Assembly: GCA_030278955.1 (NCBI GenBank)
Contig: JAOANR010000012.1
Location: 957,858-1,021,857 of the forward strand
Direction: 5' to 3'
Origin: Hygrophila difformis
Taxonomy: Eukaryota; Streptophyta; Magnoliopsida; Lamiales; Acanthaceae
DNA: 64,000 nt
A program made the translations under genes and the position numbers. How positions within the stretch are numbered: position 1 is the stretch's first letter; every line of letters starts with the position of its first letter. This document shows positions 10,857-22,042 of the stretch, piece after piece. The notes beneath the pieces are model-generated. The model had not been told where the DNA came from, searched no databases, and saw only the letters and a program-made list of their open reading frames with translations.

Positions 10857-13456
10857 TGTAACACCCCGGTTTTTGGTAACCCAGGTCGGGATGTCACCGC
10901 CACATCTCCCTAGTAAGACACGGTTTCTCCGAGCTTACTAAAGAGATGCAAGGCTAGGTATTGCAGTGTTTAAAACATTTAAAGCATTCAAAATAGCCCA
11001 TACAATATAAATCGAAAATAATAATAGCATAGCGCAGCGGAAATATTTAGTTTAGTACAGTATCGCAGCGGAAAATATAAAAAGGGCCGACATGGCCAAA
11101 ACACGGGTTAAACAGGCCCGTTCATAATATAGTCTAAGTATGAAATATAAAAGCAAAATAACAATCCCCAAAATCCCATGCATGATTCGTGCTCATACAG
11201 GCTCATTCCACATATTCTGTAAAGAAAGGAATAAAAATGGTTTTGATCAGCAAAATTGCTGAGTAAGTTAACACATGCATGATCGTAGGGTTTTAAAGCC
11301 ATAACTTTAATAATTTACCAAAAGCATGATAATAACATAGTATTTGCTTTCATATAATCCATATCATATAGCACAATCTATCTCAGGCTCTATTTAATAA
11401 CACATATCACATGGTTCAAGATAAAAGCCATAATTTAAATAAAGCATTTAAATAATTTAATTTGACAACAGTATCATCTAATCTAGTTTAATTTAATTTA
11501 GAATCCCCATTACATTCCCGATTTGGTATTTCAAAGTTTCACGATAAAAATCGCGATGTCCACAAGTTTAGCCGGTAGCCCGGCGGCCGCAGCCGTATCA
11601 GCCATACCCAGTACCACTCCGGAGCCTCGGGAAACCCATACGGATATTCACGAGAGTGTAGGCTCTAAGTTTCGCCATTTTGGCAATATCAAATTTCAAG
11701 TATAGCGCGCGGGGTCACCATCGTCCATTACAGCACGAAGTGAATCGTTAGGGGGCACCCTGCAGAGCACTCACCCCTAATTTTAATTTATCAAGTTTGT
11801 AAGGGGATTTAATTTTTAAAAATCTGACTTCCATTGTATTCATTTAGGAACAATATCTCAAATCGTTTCAACCCTAAAGGTTAATTCCATGTTTCAACAA
11901 GATTTCAAAATTTCGTTTCGGTAAATCACAGTTTACTCCAAAATTCGTCTAAAATCAGACTTAATTCCAAAAATTCCAAAATTTCATATCTGACTCGGAA
12001 ACATCAAGATCTACAACTTTCGTGTTTTAACTTTTTCAATCCGAGATACCTAAGTAGGTCAAAATCGCTAATTTTCGCATAACAAGAAATCTGTCCGAGT
12101 TTAACATGTCACAGTTTAAAGATTTCAAATTCTAACATATCAATTCAACTCCAAACTTAATGAAATTTGACAGGGATCATCTTAAGACATTTGTCTACAA
12201 CTTTTATGTTTGGCCAAAGATCTAAAACAGCCTAGATCCTATGTCAAAAACGTGATCAAGATCATTCCTAAGTTCTGTCCAAGATTTCAAGAACTAGGTT
12301 CAAACAGTTCGGTTTCAACGGATTTTCACCTATCAAATCAACTCCAACAATTCTCAAATTTTTACAGTAGCTAGGTCTAAGTCTTAGGAACGTTTTTCGT
12401 CTTTTAAGTTTTTCCATTTGAGTTCGTTTTAAAGGTCGGAAAAATTCAACAATTCTGTTGCGCCGGTAGAAACAAAAGTGGACAGATTTATGATTCGTGT
12501 CAAATCTTTTAGGTTTCGAATGTTTTAAAATCTCCCAAAACCATGTAAGGTTAACTTACAGTGTCTATGAACGTCGGGAATGTCCAATTCGGAGGCGTGG
12601 CTTCCAGATCACCATCTCTCCTCTCCGTTCGTCGGGTTCTACGATCTAGATTCGATACGGGGGTGTAGAAAGAAAAAGGAGATGATTAGGATTCGTTTTC
12701 GAATCGTTTATTGAATAGAGATTGGACCGAGACTTACCACGACTATGAAGATCTGTAGAGAAACTCGTCCAACAGCGTTCGTCTTGGTTTCGTGCCTCCG
12801 ACGACTCCGAATTTAGGGTTTCGAACGTATAGAATGCTTTAGGGTTTCGTAAACTTGTTCGGGGCTCCCAAGGGGCTTATTTATAGAATTCTCAATCCCT
12901 AGGGCGTCCACGGCCGACCTAAAGGTCTGGAGTCGAGAGATGTTCAACCGAAAGTCGAAAAATCCGCGTTCGGGTGAGAGATTCACGCAACAAACAAATC
13001 TGTGGGGTGGCGCGGTCGTGGCGCGCTGAAGCCCTTCCACCGCGCGGCCACCGCGCCGACTTCGCCTGGACTTCGGTCCGGGCGGGTCGTGCGATCCGTC
13101 GTGCGTTTCCGCCTCTCTTTCGGGTTTCTATCCCTCTATGCTCCCGGATTCCGATTCCCGAGGTATATTCGGGTTCTTACTTTCTCTCTAATTTTATTCT
13201 CAGTCTAATTGGATGTTTTGGACTCGAATACTCGAGTTCATTAGTGTCGGGTTTTGGTGTTCCATTTATCCATCCTTTTGTTTAATTAAATTCCTTTAAT
13301 TCCTTTTTAAGTAAAAATCTCATTTCTCATTTTCTTATCTTTATTTATTTCTTTTATTTGCTGGTTTGGTTTATTTATTTATAATATTTATTTTATTTAT
13401 TATTTATTTATTTATTTACTGTTTTATTTTATGTTGGAAAATTCTCGGGTATTACA
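10857..13456 (-). repeat. 3' LTR of the complete Tekay element
   Basis: On the plus strand it begins TGTAACACCCCGG and ends CGGGTATTACA, so in element orientation it reads TGTAATACCC...GGGTGTTACA. It has the same length as the right LTR. Confidence 0.92.
12878..12885 (-). promoter_or_regulatory. TATA box in the Tekay 3' LTR
   Basis: The plus strand has TATTTATA, which reads TATAAATA in element orientation. It is followed by AGCCCCTTGGGAGCCCCGAAC, the leader context shared with the other Tekay LTRs. The twin box is at 21,459-21,466. Confidence 0.6.
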
Positions 13457-13685
13457 GTCTACCCTCCTTAAGAATCAACTTCGTCCTCGAAGTTGTGTTT
13501 CGGCTTTTCTCGTCTCGTGCTAAGGTCTTGTGTTTGTTTTATTATGTTGTGACTGAACTTAGAATTAAAACTTCTAAGCTGCCTACGTACCCGGTAAAGG
13601 GATCAAGCCATAACGTAGTTCAAAAGTTTACAAAAATGCACGAAAAATTAGGGGGTATGACATCCTCTCCCCCTTAAGATTGCAG
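13457..13685 (-). other. Polypurine tract, hairpin and 3' untranslated region of the Tekay element
   Basis: In element orientation the region after pol ends with a hairpin (stem AACTTC/GAAGTT, loop GAGGAC, at 13,477-13,494). CTTAAGGAGGGT (13,461-13,472) then abuts the LTR five bases later as the polypurine tract. The order matches element 1 at 1388-1425. Confidence 0.75.
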
Positions 13686-14095
13686 TTATGTCCCCATAAC
13701 TGTGTCGGTATCGGTTTGGAACAGTGTCGGGTATCGTTCTTTCATGTCGGATTCTACTTCCCAAGTTGCCGTCTCACTTTCGTGGTTTGACCAAAGAACC
13801 TTGATCATTTTGATGGTTTTGTTCCTCGTTACTCGTTCCTTGGTATCGAGAATACGCACTGGGACTTCTTCGTAAGTCAAGTCTTCATCGAGCTCAATTA
13901 TCTCTGGTTGAAGTACATGTGTCGGGTCCGGCACATACTTCTTTAGTTGTGAGACATGGAAGACATTATGAACTCGATCTAAGTGTGGCGGTAAAGCCAA
14001 TCGGTAGGCTAGAGTTCCGACTCGTTCTAGAATCTCGTAAGGTCCTATGTATCGAGGACTTAACTTCCCTCGTTTGCCAAAGCGCATCACCCCCC
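13686..14095 (-). pseudogene. pol: Tekay integrase C-terminus with chromodomain
   Basis: The 134-residue stretch has the [10 protein letters not shown] and [13 protein letters not shown] blocks of the integrase C-terminal domain. It is followed by a chromodomain-like tail (EEVPVRILDTKERVTRNKTI, then VLWSNHESETATWE). It is displaced by one frame from the upstream integrase; the shift falls in a six-base G run (minus strand) near 14,090-14,096. Chromodomains of this lineage are known to steer integration to heterochromatin. Confidence 0.85.
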
Positions 14096-15464
14096 TTCAT
14101 GGGTGATATCTTTAACATGACCCTATCTCCCACTTGAAATTCTAGGTCTCGTCGTCTCACGTCGGCATAACTCTTTTGACGGTCTTGTGCGGCTTTCATC
14201 TTCCCTTGGATCACTTTGATTTGTTGAGCCATGTCTTCGATAAGTTGTGGTCCCACTACCACGGACTTATCGTTTTCTTCCCAGCTCAAAGGGCTTCGGC
14301 ACTTTCGTCCATACAATGCCTCGAAAGGTGCCATGCCGATACTAGCATGGTAACTATTATTATAGGAAAACTCAATCAAGGGTAAATGAGATTCCCAATT
14401 TCCTTTGAACTCCAGCACGCATGCTCTCAGCATGTCCTCTAGTGTTTGGATTGTTCTCTCGGTTTGTCCATCCGTCATCGGGTGGAATGCGGTGCTCATT
14501 TTGATTTGAGTACCGAGAGCTTTTTGTAACTCCGTCCAGAAATGAGAGACAAATCTACTGTCTCTATCGGAAATGATATCATGTGGTACTCCATGTCGTC
14601 GTACCACGTTATCAATGTAGGCTCGGGCCAATTGGTCCATAGTCCATGTGTCTTTCATTGGGATAAATATGGCTGTCTTCGTTAGCCTATCCACAATCAC
14701 CCAAATCTTGTTCATGCCTTTAGGTGATCGGGGTAATCCCGAGACAAAGTCCATTGAGATGCTATCCCACTTCCAACTTGGAATCTCTAGTGGTTGCATC
14801 AATCCTAAGGGTTTATGTCGCACTGCCTTAACCCTTTGGCAGGTGAGACATCTCGCTACGAAATTTGCCACTTCCTTCTTCATTCCCGGCCACCAATAGA
14901 TCTTCTTCAGATCTTTGTATAGCTTGTCACCTCCGGGATGTACGGAATATGGCGTGTTGTGCCCTTCCTCCATCAACCTTCGCTTCAACTCGGCACATTT
15001 AAGAGGCACACACCATCTACCTTTAAAACGGATGCTTCCATCCTCGTGGACAGCAAATCCTATTGCCTTTCCTTCGGCAATATACTCTTTTATCTTCTCG
15101 AGTTTCGGATCGCCCGGTTGAGCGAGTCGAATCTCGTCCAATATTGGAGTTTCTACGACCATGGCATTGACCGTTTCTCTCACTGTGCCAGGATGCACAA
15201 GTTCTAACTCCAATCTTGCCAATTCCATGTACAATGCCGGCGGAATTACCAACGAGTTCGTCACGTGTTGGGTTTTCCGACTTAGGGCATCGGCTACCAC
15301 ATTCGCCTTCCCCTCGTGGTATGCTATCTCTAAATCGTAGTCTTTGATAAGTTCCAACCACCTTCGCTGTCTCAAATTCAACTCCTTCTGAGTGAATATA
15401 TACTTCAAGCTCTTGTGGTCGGTGAACATTCGACACTTCCGCCCATAAAGATAATGTCTCCATA
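13966..15464 (-). pseudogene. pol: Tekay RNase H C-terminus and integrase core
   Basis: The open stretch begins with the end of RNase H ([12 protein letters not shown], then [11 protein letters not shown]). It continues through the integrase zinc-binding H2C2 module ([19 protein letters not shown]) and the DDE core: first Asp in SMDFVSGLP, second in IISDRDSRF, Glu in DGQTERTIQ. All three catalytic residues are present. The frame is separated from the upstream RT-RNase H by a one-base loss at a T run near 15,470 and runs past the true frameshift near 14,095 before stopping at 13,966. Integrase inserts the element's cDNA into chromatin. Confidence 0.88.
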
Positions 15465-15467
15465 TCT

Positions 15468-16688
15468 TTAGAGCGAAACGACCGCTGCCAACTCCAGGTC
15501 ATGTGTCGGATAATTTTCCTCGTGAGGTTTTAGTTGGCGTGATGCATAGGCTACGACTCTCGAGTCTTGCATCAAAACACAACCTAAACCTTCCTTCGAA
15601 GCATCGCTATATACTTCGAAGTCACCATTCTCTGATGGTAGTGTTAATACGGGTGTGGTTGTGAGTCGTTTCTTCAGCTCTTGAAACGATGTCTCACATG
15701 CTTCGGTCCACTCGTATTTTGCTCCTTTCTTAAGTAGCTGGGTCAAAGGACGTGCAATCCTTGAAAAGTCCTTTACAAATCGTCTGTAATATCCGGCTAA
15801 TCCAAGGAAACTCCTTATTTCCGTTGGACTTTTCGGAGTTGCCCATTCAGTTACGGCAGAGACTTTTGCCGGATCCACTGATACTCCATCAGCGGATACT
15901 ATGTGTCCGAGAAATGCCACTTCTTTCAGCCAGAAGTCACATTTCGACAACTTGCCGTATAGCTGATTTCTTCGCAAGATTTCCAACACTTGATGTAAGT
16001 GCTTCGCATGCTCTTCCTCGCTCTTCGAGTAGATCAGGATGTCGTCAATGAACACTACGACACACTGGTCTAACAATTCTCGGAACACGTTGTTCATGAG
16101 ATTCATGAACATGGCCGGTGCATTTGTTAACCCGAAGGATAACACTGTGAACTCGTAATGGCCATATCATGTTCGAAACGCCGTCTTTGGAATGTCCTTC
16201 TCGGCAATCCTCAATTGATGATACCCAGATCGCAAATCGATCTTCGAGAATACTGAAGCTCCCTTCAGTTGATCAAACAGATCCTCTATTCTCGGTAGGG
16301 GGTATTTATTCTTAATGGTCACTTGGTTTAGTCCTCGGTAATCTATGCAAAGGCGTAGCCCTCCGTCTTTCTTCTTGACAAACAAAACCGGTGCTCCCCA
16401 AGGGGACGTACTCGGTCTTATGTAACCTTTTCCCAATAGCTCCTCGAGTTGTTCCTTTAACTCCTTCATTTCCAGTGGTGCCATCCGGTACGGAGCTTTT
16501 GAGACAGGCTCTGTCCCCGGAATGAGATCTATCGTGAATTCAAGATCTCTCTCAGGTGGCATGCCCGGAACGTCTTCAGGGAACACGTCCGAGTATTCTC
16601 TTACCACTGGTATGCTATCAACCTTGTTCTCTTCCGCCTCAAGGTTGTGCACATAGCACGCATATAGTTCATACCCCTTACGCATCAA
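15468..16688 (-). pseudogene. pol: Tekay reverse transcriptase and RNase H N-terminus, one internal stop
   Basis: The RT fingers and palm are clear: [39 protein letters not shown], then the catalytic [11 protein letters not shown] box. RNase H begins with [14 protein letters not shown] single in-frame TGA (16,164-16,166) sits where relatives have arginine in the TAFRT-YGHYEF block; a CGA-to-TGA change is the simplest explanation and is typical of methylated CpG decay. The upstream boundary is a one-base frameshift in a six-base homopolymer (16,732-16,737) that separates pol from gag-protease. RT copies the element RNA into cDNA. Confidence 0.9.
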
Positions 16689-16728
16689 GTTACTTAGTTT
16701 AAGTGCACTAACGATTTTGTTACTTTTC

Positions 16729-18417
16729 TTAGGGGGGCTGAAAGTAAAAGATCACTCTCTTTCCCCTACTTTTTGACAAGGTGATCTTTTGCTTTTGGCA
16801 TTCGATCACCGCTTTATACTGGGATAGCCAATCTATCCCCAGTATGATGTCAAAGTCTCTTAAGTTAAATTCTACCAAGTTCGCGAAGAATTCTACGTTC
16901 TTTATCACTATAGGAATTCCGTTATATCGTTTAGAGCAAGACACTACTTCTCCAGATGGCAATTGAATTCCTAAGCTAATTCTCTCGCACTTAGGTAGAT
17001 CTAACTCAGGCACTATCCTTGATGCAATAATTGAGCAACTAGCTCCGGAATCAAATAAAATTCTAAGGGGTGTATTCAAAACGTGAAATGTACCTGCCAT
17101 CACTTCTCCTTGCGCAGGCACGTCCGCTTGGTTCACCACGTTGAGCCTCCCCACAGGGCGTCCCTGATTGCCCTGCTGATTCCCATTTGGCTGCTGATTT
17201 TGCTGTTGGTTTTGATTCTGCGGGGGCGGAGGTCGTTGGTTCTGGTTCTGGTTTTGCGGCCTATTTTGAGGGGGTCTGTACCCTTGGTTATTGCCATTTC
17301 GCCCGTTTTGGTTTTGAGGCTGTTCTTGCCCCGCGACCAAATCGTCCCTCTTCGTTATGTTCTCGAGCCTAGTTCGACATTCCCGTCGAACGTGACCCAT
17401 TCGACCGCATCGGTAACAGGCGCCTTGTTGCGGGCATCCCCTTGCCAGATGTGGTCGTCCACATCGCGGGCAAGGCGGTACCGGATCTTCTTGATTGAAC
17501 CTCCTTCCCGTGTTGTTTTGTTGGGGCCTATTCGACCCTCTGCGCTGCTCGTTCCTTCCAGTGTTGTTATCGTTTCTCGAGTCTCGGCTTCTCTTGTCTT
17601 GAGGACCCCTGCTGGACTCCCCACTCACCCTTCTTTTCAGCTGCTGCACACGTGCTACCGCTACAGCGCGATCGTATACGGCTTGCAAATCGGGGTAGTG
17701 TACCCCTGCGATCACCTCGCGCACCGACAGGTTCAGTCCCATCTCGAACTTCTGTGCCTTTTCCGCATCAGTAGGCACTAGCCTTGGTGCGAACCTCACC
17801 AGCTCCTTGAAGCGAGTGTAGTATTCTTGCACCGTTTGGCTTCCTTGCTTCAGTGACAGGAATTCCTCGTACATGGCAGCTTTGGTACTCAAGGGGTAGA
17901 ATCGATCCCTGAGTAGTTCCATCATCTCCATCCACGAGTAAGGCTCGTCATCTTCAGTTAGTTTGGCTTGCGTTGCTTGCCACCAGTCATCAGCTTCGCC
18001 TCCCAAGTAGTATGAAGCGACATGTACCCTTTCTCCTTCCGGGCATTTGACCGCTCCCAGCAGCTTGTCAAAAGTCCGGATCCATTCCTCCAGTTTAGCT
18101 GGATCCTCCTCACCAGCATAGTGGGGCGGCTGGTAGGGATTCACCATCGCCAGGTAGTTAGGGCGAGCTTGGGGCGGAGGTACCGCCGCAACTTGTCCCT
18201 GGTTGACTTGCGCGTTCCCGAGCGCAATCAACACTTCCTCTATCGTCCTAAGACGATCGCCCACATTGTTCGGTGCGGGGGCGTCCTGCGCACCTTGGGG
18301 CTGTTCCTCATCAGGTTGGTTTGGTTCAATGACGTTTGGTGGTGTTTCAGTAGGTGTTTCAGTAGTGGTTTGGGGAGCAGGTTGGGCTCTGCCTCTTCCT
18401 CTTCCTCTGGGTGCCAT
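16729..18417 (-). CDS. gag-pro: Tekay gag and aspartic protease
   Basis: I place the start at the ATG at 18,417 ([12 protein letters not shown]), 17 codons inside the longest open frame; the start of gag in element 1 (MAPRRKPRK) aligns there. The capsid domain covers residues about 90-260. A first knuckle ([13 protein letters not shown]) and a CX2CX4HX4C knuckle ([14 protein letters not shown]) follow, then a Gln/Asn/Pro-rich spacer. The retropepsin domain carries the DSGASCSII active-site motif and the family's [10 protein letters not shown]. Gag forms the particle and protease cleaves the polyprotein. The frame stops at 16,729 just after the protease, at a six-base homopolymer; pol follows one frame away. 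Confidence 0.9.
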   Translation of the reverse strand: MAPRGRGRGRAQPAPQTTTETPTETPPNVIEPNQPDEEQPQGAQDAPAPNNVGDRLRTIEEVLIALGNAQVNQGQVAAVPPPQARPNYLAMVNPYQPPHYAGEEDPAKLEEWIRTFDKLLGAVKCPEGERVHVASYYLGGEADDWWQATQAKLTEDDEPYSWMEMMELLRDRFYPLSTKAAMYEEFLSLKQGSQTVQEYYTRFKELVRFAPRLVPTDAEKAQKFEMGLNLSVREVIAGVHYPDLQAVYDRAVAVARVQQLKRRVSGESSRGPQDKRSRDSRNDNNTGRNEQRRGSNRPQQNNTGRRFNQEDPVPPCPRCGRPHLARGCPQQGACYRCGRMGHVRRECRTRLENITKRDDLVAGQEQPQNQNGRNGNNQGYRPPQNRPQNQNQNQRPPPPQNQNQQQNQQPNGNQQGNQGRPVGRLNVVNQADVPAQGEVMAGTFHVLNTPLRILFDSGASCSIIASRIVPELDLPKCERISLGIQLPSGEVVSCSKRYNGIPIVIKNVEFFANLVEFNLRDFDIILGIDWLSQYKAVIECQKQKITLSKSRGKRVIFYFQPP

Positions 18418-18681
18418 TCTGGTACAAATAGGATAGATTAGGGCTGGTGAATTTAGCATATAGTCCAAGCAATTTCTATGAATGTATATGTGTGTAGTAA
18501 TTTAGCACGTGGTGCTTTGTTCGGATTGAGAAGCATCGTATGCTTCGGGGTTTTATTTTATTTTGTTTTGTTTGTTTTGATTTTAAAAAAAATAAATCGG
18601 GCATTTTATTTCCTCAAAAGAAATTTTTAGTACAAAAGTAGAAATATTTTACTAGCAAAATAATATCTAACAATAGAATCT

Positions 18682-19017
18682 CTAGTGTCTCATGACGTCC
18701 TCCGGTGGGGTAGCAGGATCTTCCTCCGGATCTTCCTCCTCCGAACTCGGCGGTAGTAGGTCGTCAAAGATAGTGTTTAAATCTTGCCCGTGGGCATCGA
18801 TGTATTCCTTTAGTATTAAGTTTTGTGTAGTGAGGGTTTGGACTTGGCGCTCGAGTTGGTTTATGCGGTGATGATCCGCCTCTCTCAAGTTGCCCATGTG
18901 ATGTAAATTGGCCTCCAATTGAGCCATACGGTACTTCATTTGCTCTAGGGTTTGGTGGGAATCGAGATGAACGCTCATCATCCTGACCATCAACTGCATC
19001 ATGTCTTGACTAGCCAT
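18682..19017 (-). CDS. Small coiled-coil ORF upstream of gag in the Tekay element
   Basis: An uninterrupted 111-codon frame starts at an ATG and lies between the primer-binding site and gag on the sense strand. Residues 1-80 are Met/Gln/Leu-rich with heptad-like spacing of hydrophobic residues (MAQLEANLHHMGNL, INQLERQVQTLTTQNLIL), predicting a coiled coil. The last 30 residues are acidic (PPSSEEEDPEEDPATPPED). No cysteine-rich motif, membrane segment or enzyme motif is present. The standard Tekay layout has no gene here. It may be a leader-encoded accessory protein or a uORF that lowers gag translation; the residue pattern favours a real protein, but this is inference. Confidence 0.5.
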   Translation of the reverse strand: MASQDMMQLMVRMMSVHLDSHQTLEQMKYRMAQLEANLHHMGNLREADHHRINQLERQVQTLTTQNLILKEYIDAHGQDLNTIFDDLLPPSSEEEDPEEDPATPPEDVMRH

Positions 19018-19047
19018 CTAGCGCAAGCGAGAGATCTAGGTTAATAT

Positions 19048-19182
19048 TTGCCAAGATTCTAAGTTCAATTCGCCAAGATTCTAGGTTCGAGTTTCCAAGA
19101 TTCTAAGTTCAAGTTTCGCCAAGATGCTAAGTTCAAGTTTCGCAAAGATTCTAAGTTCAAGTTTCGCAAAGATTCTAAGTTC
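19048..19182 (-). repeat. About 24-bp tandem repeat in the Tekay 5' leader
   Basis: Some five to six imperfect copies of a GCCAAGATTCTAAGTTCAAG unit occur between the primer site and the small ORF. In one minus-strand frame they encode repeated NLESLRNL-like peptides, but that frame has no upstream context of a gene. Between here and the primer site (about 19,330-19,420) a second simple repeat of AATAATAGTTTAAAA occurs. Confidence 0.7.
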
Positions 19183-19422
19183 ATAGCAGAGATGCAACAT
19201 GCATATGCAAATGATATTTCCCCCCAATAATAATTTAATGCACCATATATATATATATTTTTCCCATGGGTTTTAAAATAAAATCCCTCCATGGAAATAA
19301 AAATGTAAAATTTAAAATACTAGTCAAAATATTAATAATAGTTTAAAAATAATAATGGTTTTAAAAATAATAGTTTAAAAATAATAGTAATGGTTTAAAA
19401 ATAATAGTTTAAAAATAGCCGG

Positions 19423-19434
19423 GCTCTGATACCA
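19423..19434 (-). other. Primer-binding site, initiator tRNA-Met type
   Basis: In element orientation TGGTATCAGAGC starts three bases after the 5' LTR end. This is the standard plant retrotransposon match to the 3' end of initiator tRNA-Met. It fixes the orientation and the 5' LTR boundary. Confidence 0.92.
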
Positions 19435-19437
19435 ACT

Positions 19438-22037
19438 TGTAACACCCCGGTTTTTGGTAACCCAGGTCGGGATGTCACCGCCACATCTCCCTAGTAAGAC
19501 ACGGTTTCTCCGAGCTTACTAAAGAGATGCAAGGCTAGGTATTGCAGTGTTTAAAACATTTAAAGCATTCAAAATAGCCCATACAATATAAATCGAAAAT
19601 AATAATAGCATAGCGCAGCGGAAATATTTAGTTTAGTACAGTATCGCAGCGGAAAATATAAAAAGGGCCGACATGGCCAAAACACGGGTTAAACAGGCCC
19701 GTTCATAATATAGTCTAAGTATGAAATATAAAAGCAAAATAACAATCCCCAAAATCCCATGCATGATTCGTGCTCATACAGGCTCATTCCACATATTCTG
19801 TAAAGAAAGGAATAAAAATGGTTTTGATCAGCAAAATTGCTGAGTAAGTTAACACATGCATGATCGTAGGGTTTAAAAGCCATAACTTTAATAATTTACC
19901 AAAAGCATGATAATAACATAGTATTTGCTTTCATATAATCCATATCATATAGCACAATCTATCTCAGGCTCTATTTAATAACACATATCACATGGTTCAA
20001 GATAAAAGCCATAATTTAAGTAAAGCATTTAAATAATTTAATTTGACAACAGTATCATCTAATCTAGTTTAATTTAATTTAGAATCCCCATTACATTCCC
20101 GATTTGGTATTTCAAAGTTTCACGATAAAAATCGCGATGTCCACAAGTTTAGCCGGTAGCCCGGCGGCCACAGCCGTATCAGCCATACCCAGTACCATTC
20201 CGGAGCCTCGGGAAACCCATACGGATATTCACGAGAGTGTAGGCTCTAAGTTTCGCCGTTTTGGCAATATCACATTTCAAGTATAGCGCGCGGGGTCACC
20301 ATCGTCCATTACGGCACGAAGTGAATCGTTAGGGGGCACCCTGCAGAGCACTCACCCCTAATTTTAATTTATCAAGTTTGTAAGGGGATTTAATTTTTAA
20401 AAATCTGACTTCCATTGTATTCATTTAGGAACAATATCTCAAATCGTTTCAACCCTAAAGGTTAATTCCATGTTTCAACAAGATTTCAAAATTTCGTTTC
20501 GGTAAATCACAGTTTACTCCAAAATTCGTCTAAAATCAGACTTAATTCCAAAAATTCCAAACTTTCATATCTGACTCGGAAACATCAAGATCTACAACTT
20601 TCGTGTTTTAACTGTTTCAATCCGAGATACCTAAGTAGGTCAAAATCGCTAATTTTCGCATAACAAGAAATCTGTCCGAGTTTAACATGTCACAGTTTAA
20701 AGATTTCAAATTCTAACATATCAATTCAACTCCAAACTTAATGAAATTTGACAGGGATCATCTTAAGACATTTGTCTACAACTTTTATGTTTGGCCAAAG
20801 ATCTAAAACAGCCTAGATCCTATGTCAAAAATGTGATCAAGATCATTCCTAAGTTCTGTCCAAGATTTCAAGAACTAGGTTCAAACAGTTCGGTTTCAAC
20901 GGATTTTCACCTATCAAATCAACTCCAAAAATTCTCAAATTTTTACAGTAGCTAGGTCTAAGTCTTAGGAACGTTTTTCGTCTTTTAAGTTTTTCCGTTT
21001 GAGTTCGTTTTAAAGGTCGGAAAAATTCAACAATTCTGTTGCGCCGGTAGAAACAAAAGTGGACAGATTTATGATTCGTGTCAAATCTTTTAGGTTTCGA
21101 ATGTTTTAAAATCTCCCAAAACTATGTAAGGTTAACTTACAGTGTCTATGAACGTCGGGAATGTCCAATTCGGAGGCGTGGCTTCCAGATCATCGTCTCT
21201 CCTCTCCGTTCGTCGGGTTCTACGATCTAGATTCGATACGGGGGTGTAGAAAGAAAAAGGAGATGATTAGGATTCGTTTTCGAATCGTTTATTGAATAGA
21301 GATTGGACCGAGACTTACCACGACTATGGAGATCTGTAGAGAAACTCGTCCAACAGCGTTCGTCTTGGTTTCGTGCCTCCGACGACTCCGAATTTAGGGT
21401 TTCGAACGTATAGAATGCTTTAGGGTTTCGTAAACTTGTTCGGGGCTCCCAAGGGGCTTATTTATAGAATTCTCAATCCCTAGGGCGTCCACGGCCGACC
21501 TAAAGGTCTGGAGTCGAGAGATGTTCAACCGAAAGTCGAAAAATCTGCGTTCGGGTGAGAGATTCACGCAACAAACAAATCTGTGGGGTGGCGCGGTCGT
21601 GGCGCGCTGAAGCCCTTCCACCGCGCGGCCACCGCGCCGACTTCGCCTGGACTTCGGTCCGGGCGGGTCGTGCGATCCGTCGTGCGTTTCCGCCTCTCTT
21701 TCGGGTTTCTATCCCTCTATGCTCCCGGATTCCGATTCTCGAGGTATATTCGGGTTCTTACTTTCTCTCTAATTTTATTCTCAGTCTAATTGGATGTTTT
21801 GGACTCGAATACTCGAGTTCATTAGTGTCGGGTTTTGGTGTTCCATTTATCCATCCTTTTGTTTAATTAAATTCCTTTAATTCCTTTTTAAGTAAAAATC
21901 TCATTTCTCATTTTCTTATCTTTATTTATTTCTTTTATTTGCTGGTTTGGTTTATTTATTTATAATATTTATTTTATTTATTATTTATTTATTTATTTAC
22001 TGTTTTATTTTATGTTGGAAAATTCTCGGGTATTACA
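19438..22037 (-). repeat. 5' LTR of the complete Tekay element
   Basis: The copy is 2,600 bp and differs from the left LTR at about 18 positions (roughly 13 transitions, 5 transversions) with no indels seen. The TATA box in element orientation is at about 21,459-21,466. The right flank is the duplication GCCTT. Confidence 0.92.
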
Positions 22038-22042
22038 GCCTT

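Larger units (their letters stand above)
10852..22042 (-). mobile_element. Complete, young Tekay-type chromovirus (Ty3/gypsy)
   Basis: The 11,181-bp element (10,857-22,037) is bounded by identical 5-bp duplications GCCTT (10,852-10,856 and 22,038-22,042). Both LTRs are exactly 2,600 bp with no length differences and about 18 substitutions by hand count, roughly 0.7%. On the minus strand it reads 5' LTR, tRNA-iMet-type primer site, small coiled-coil ORF, gag-protease, RT-RNase H, integrase, chromodomain, hairpin, polypurine tract, 3' LTR. Four small lesions break pol. The chromodomain places it in the chromoviruses, which target heterochromatin; insertion within a relative's LTR fits that. Confidence 0.93.

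Noticed and set aside
12974..13285. Frames of 60-103 codons repeated in both Tekay LTRs (also 21,555-21,866 and others)
   Set aside because: They lie in GC-rich U3 sequence, on the strand opposite to element transcription, and appear twice only because the LTRs are duplicated.
15023..15502. Overlapping minus-strand frame of 159 codons in RT-RNase H/integrase
   Set aside because: It is the out-of-frame shadow of pol.
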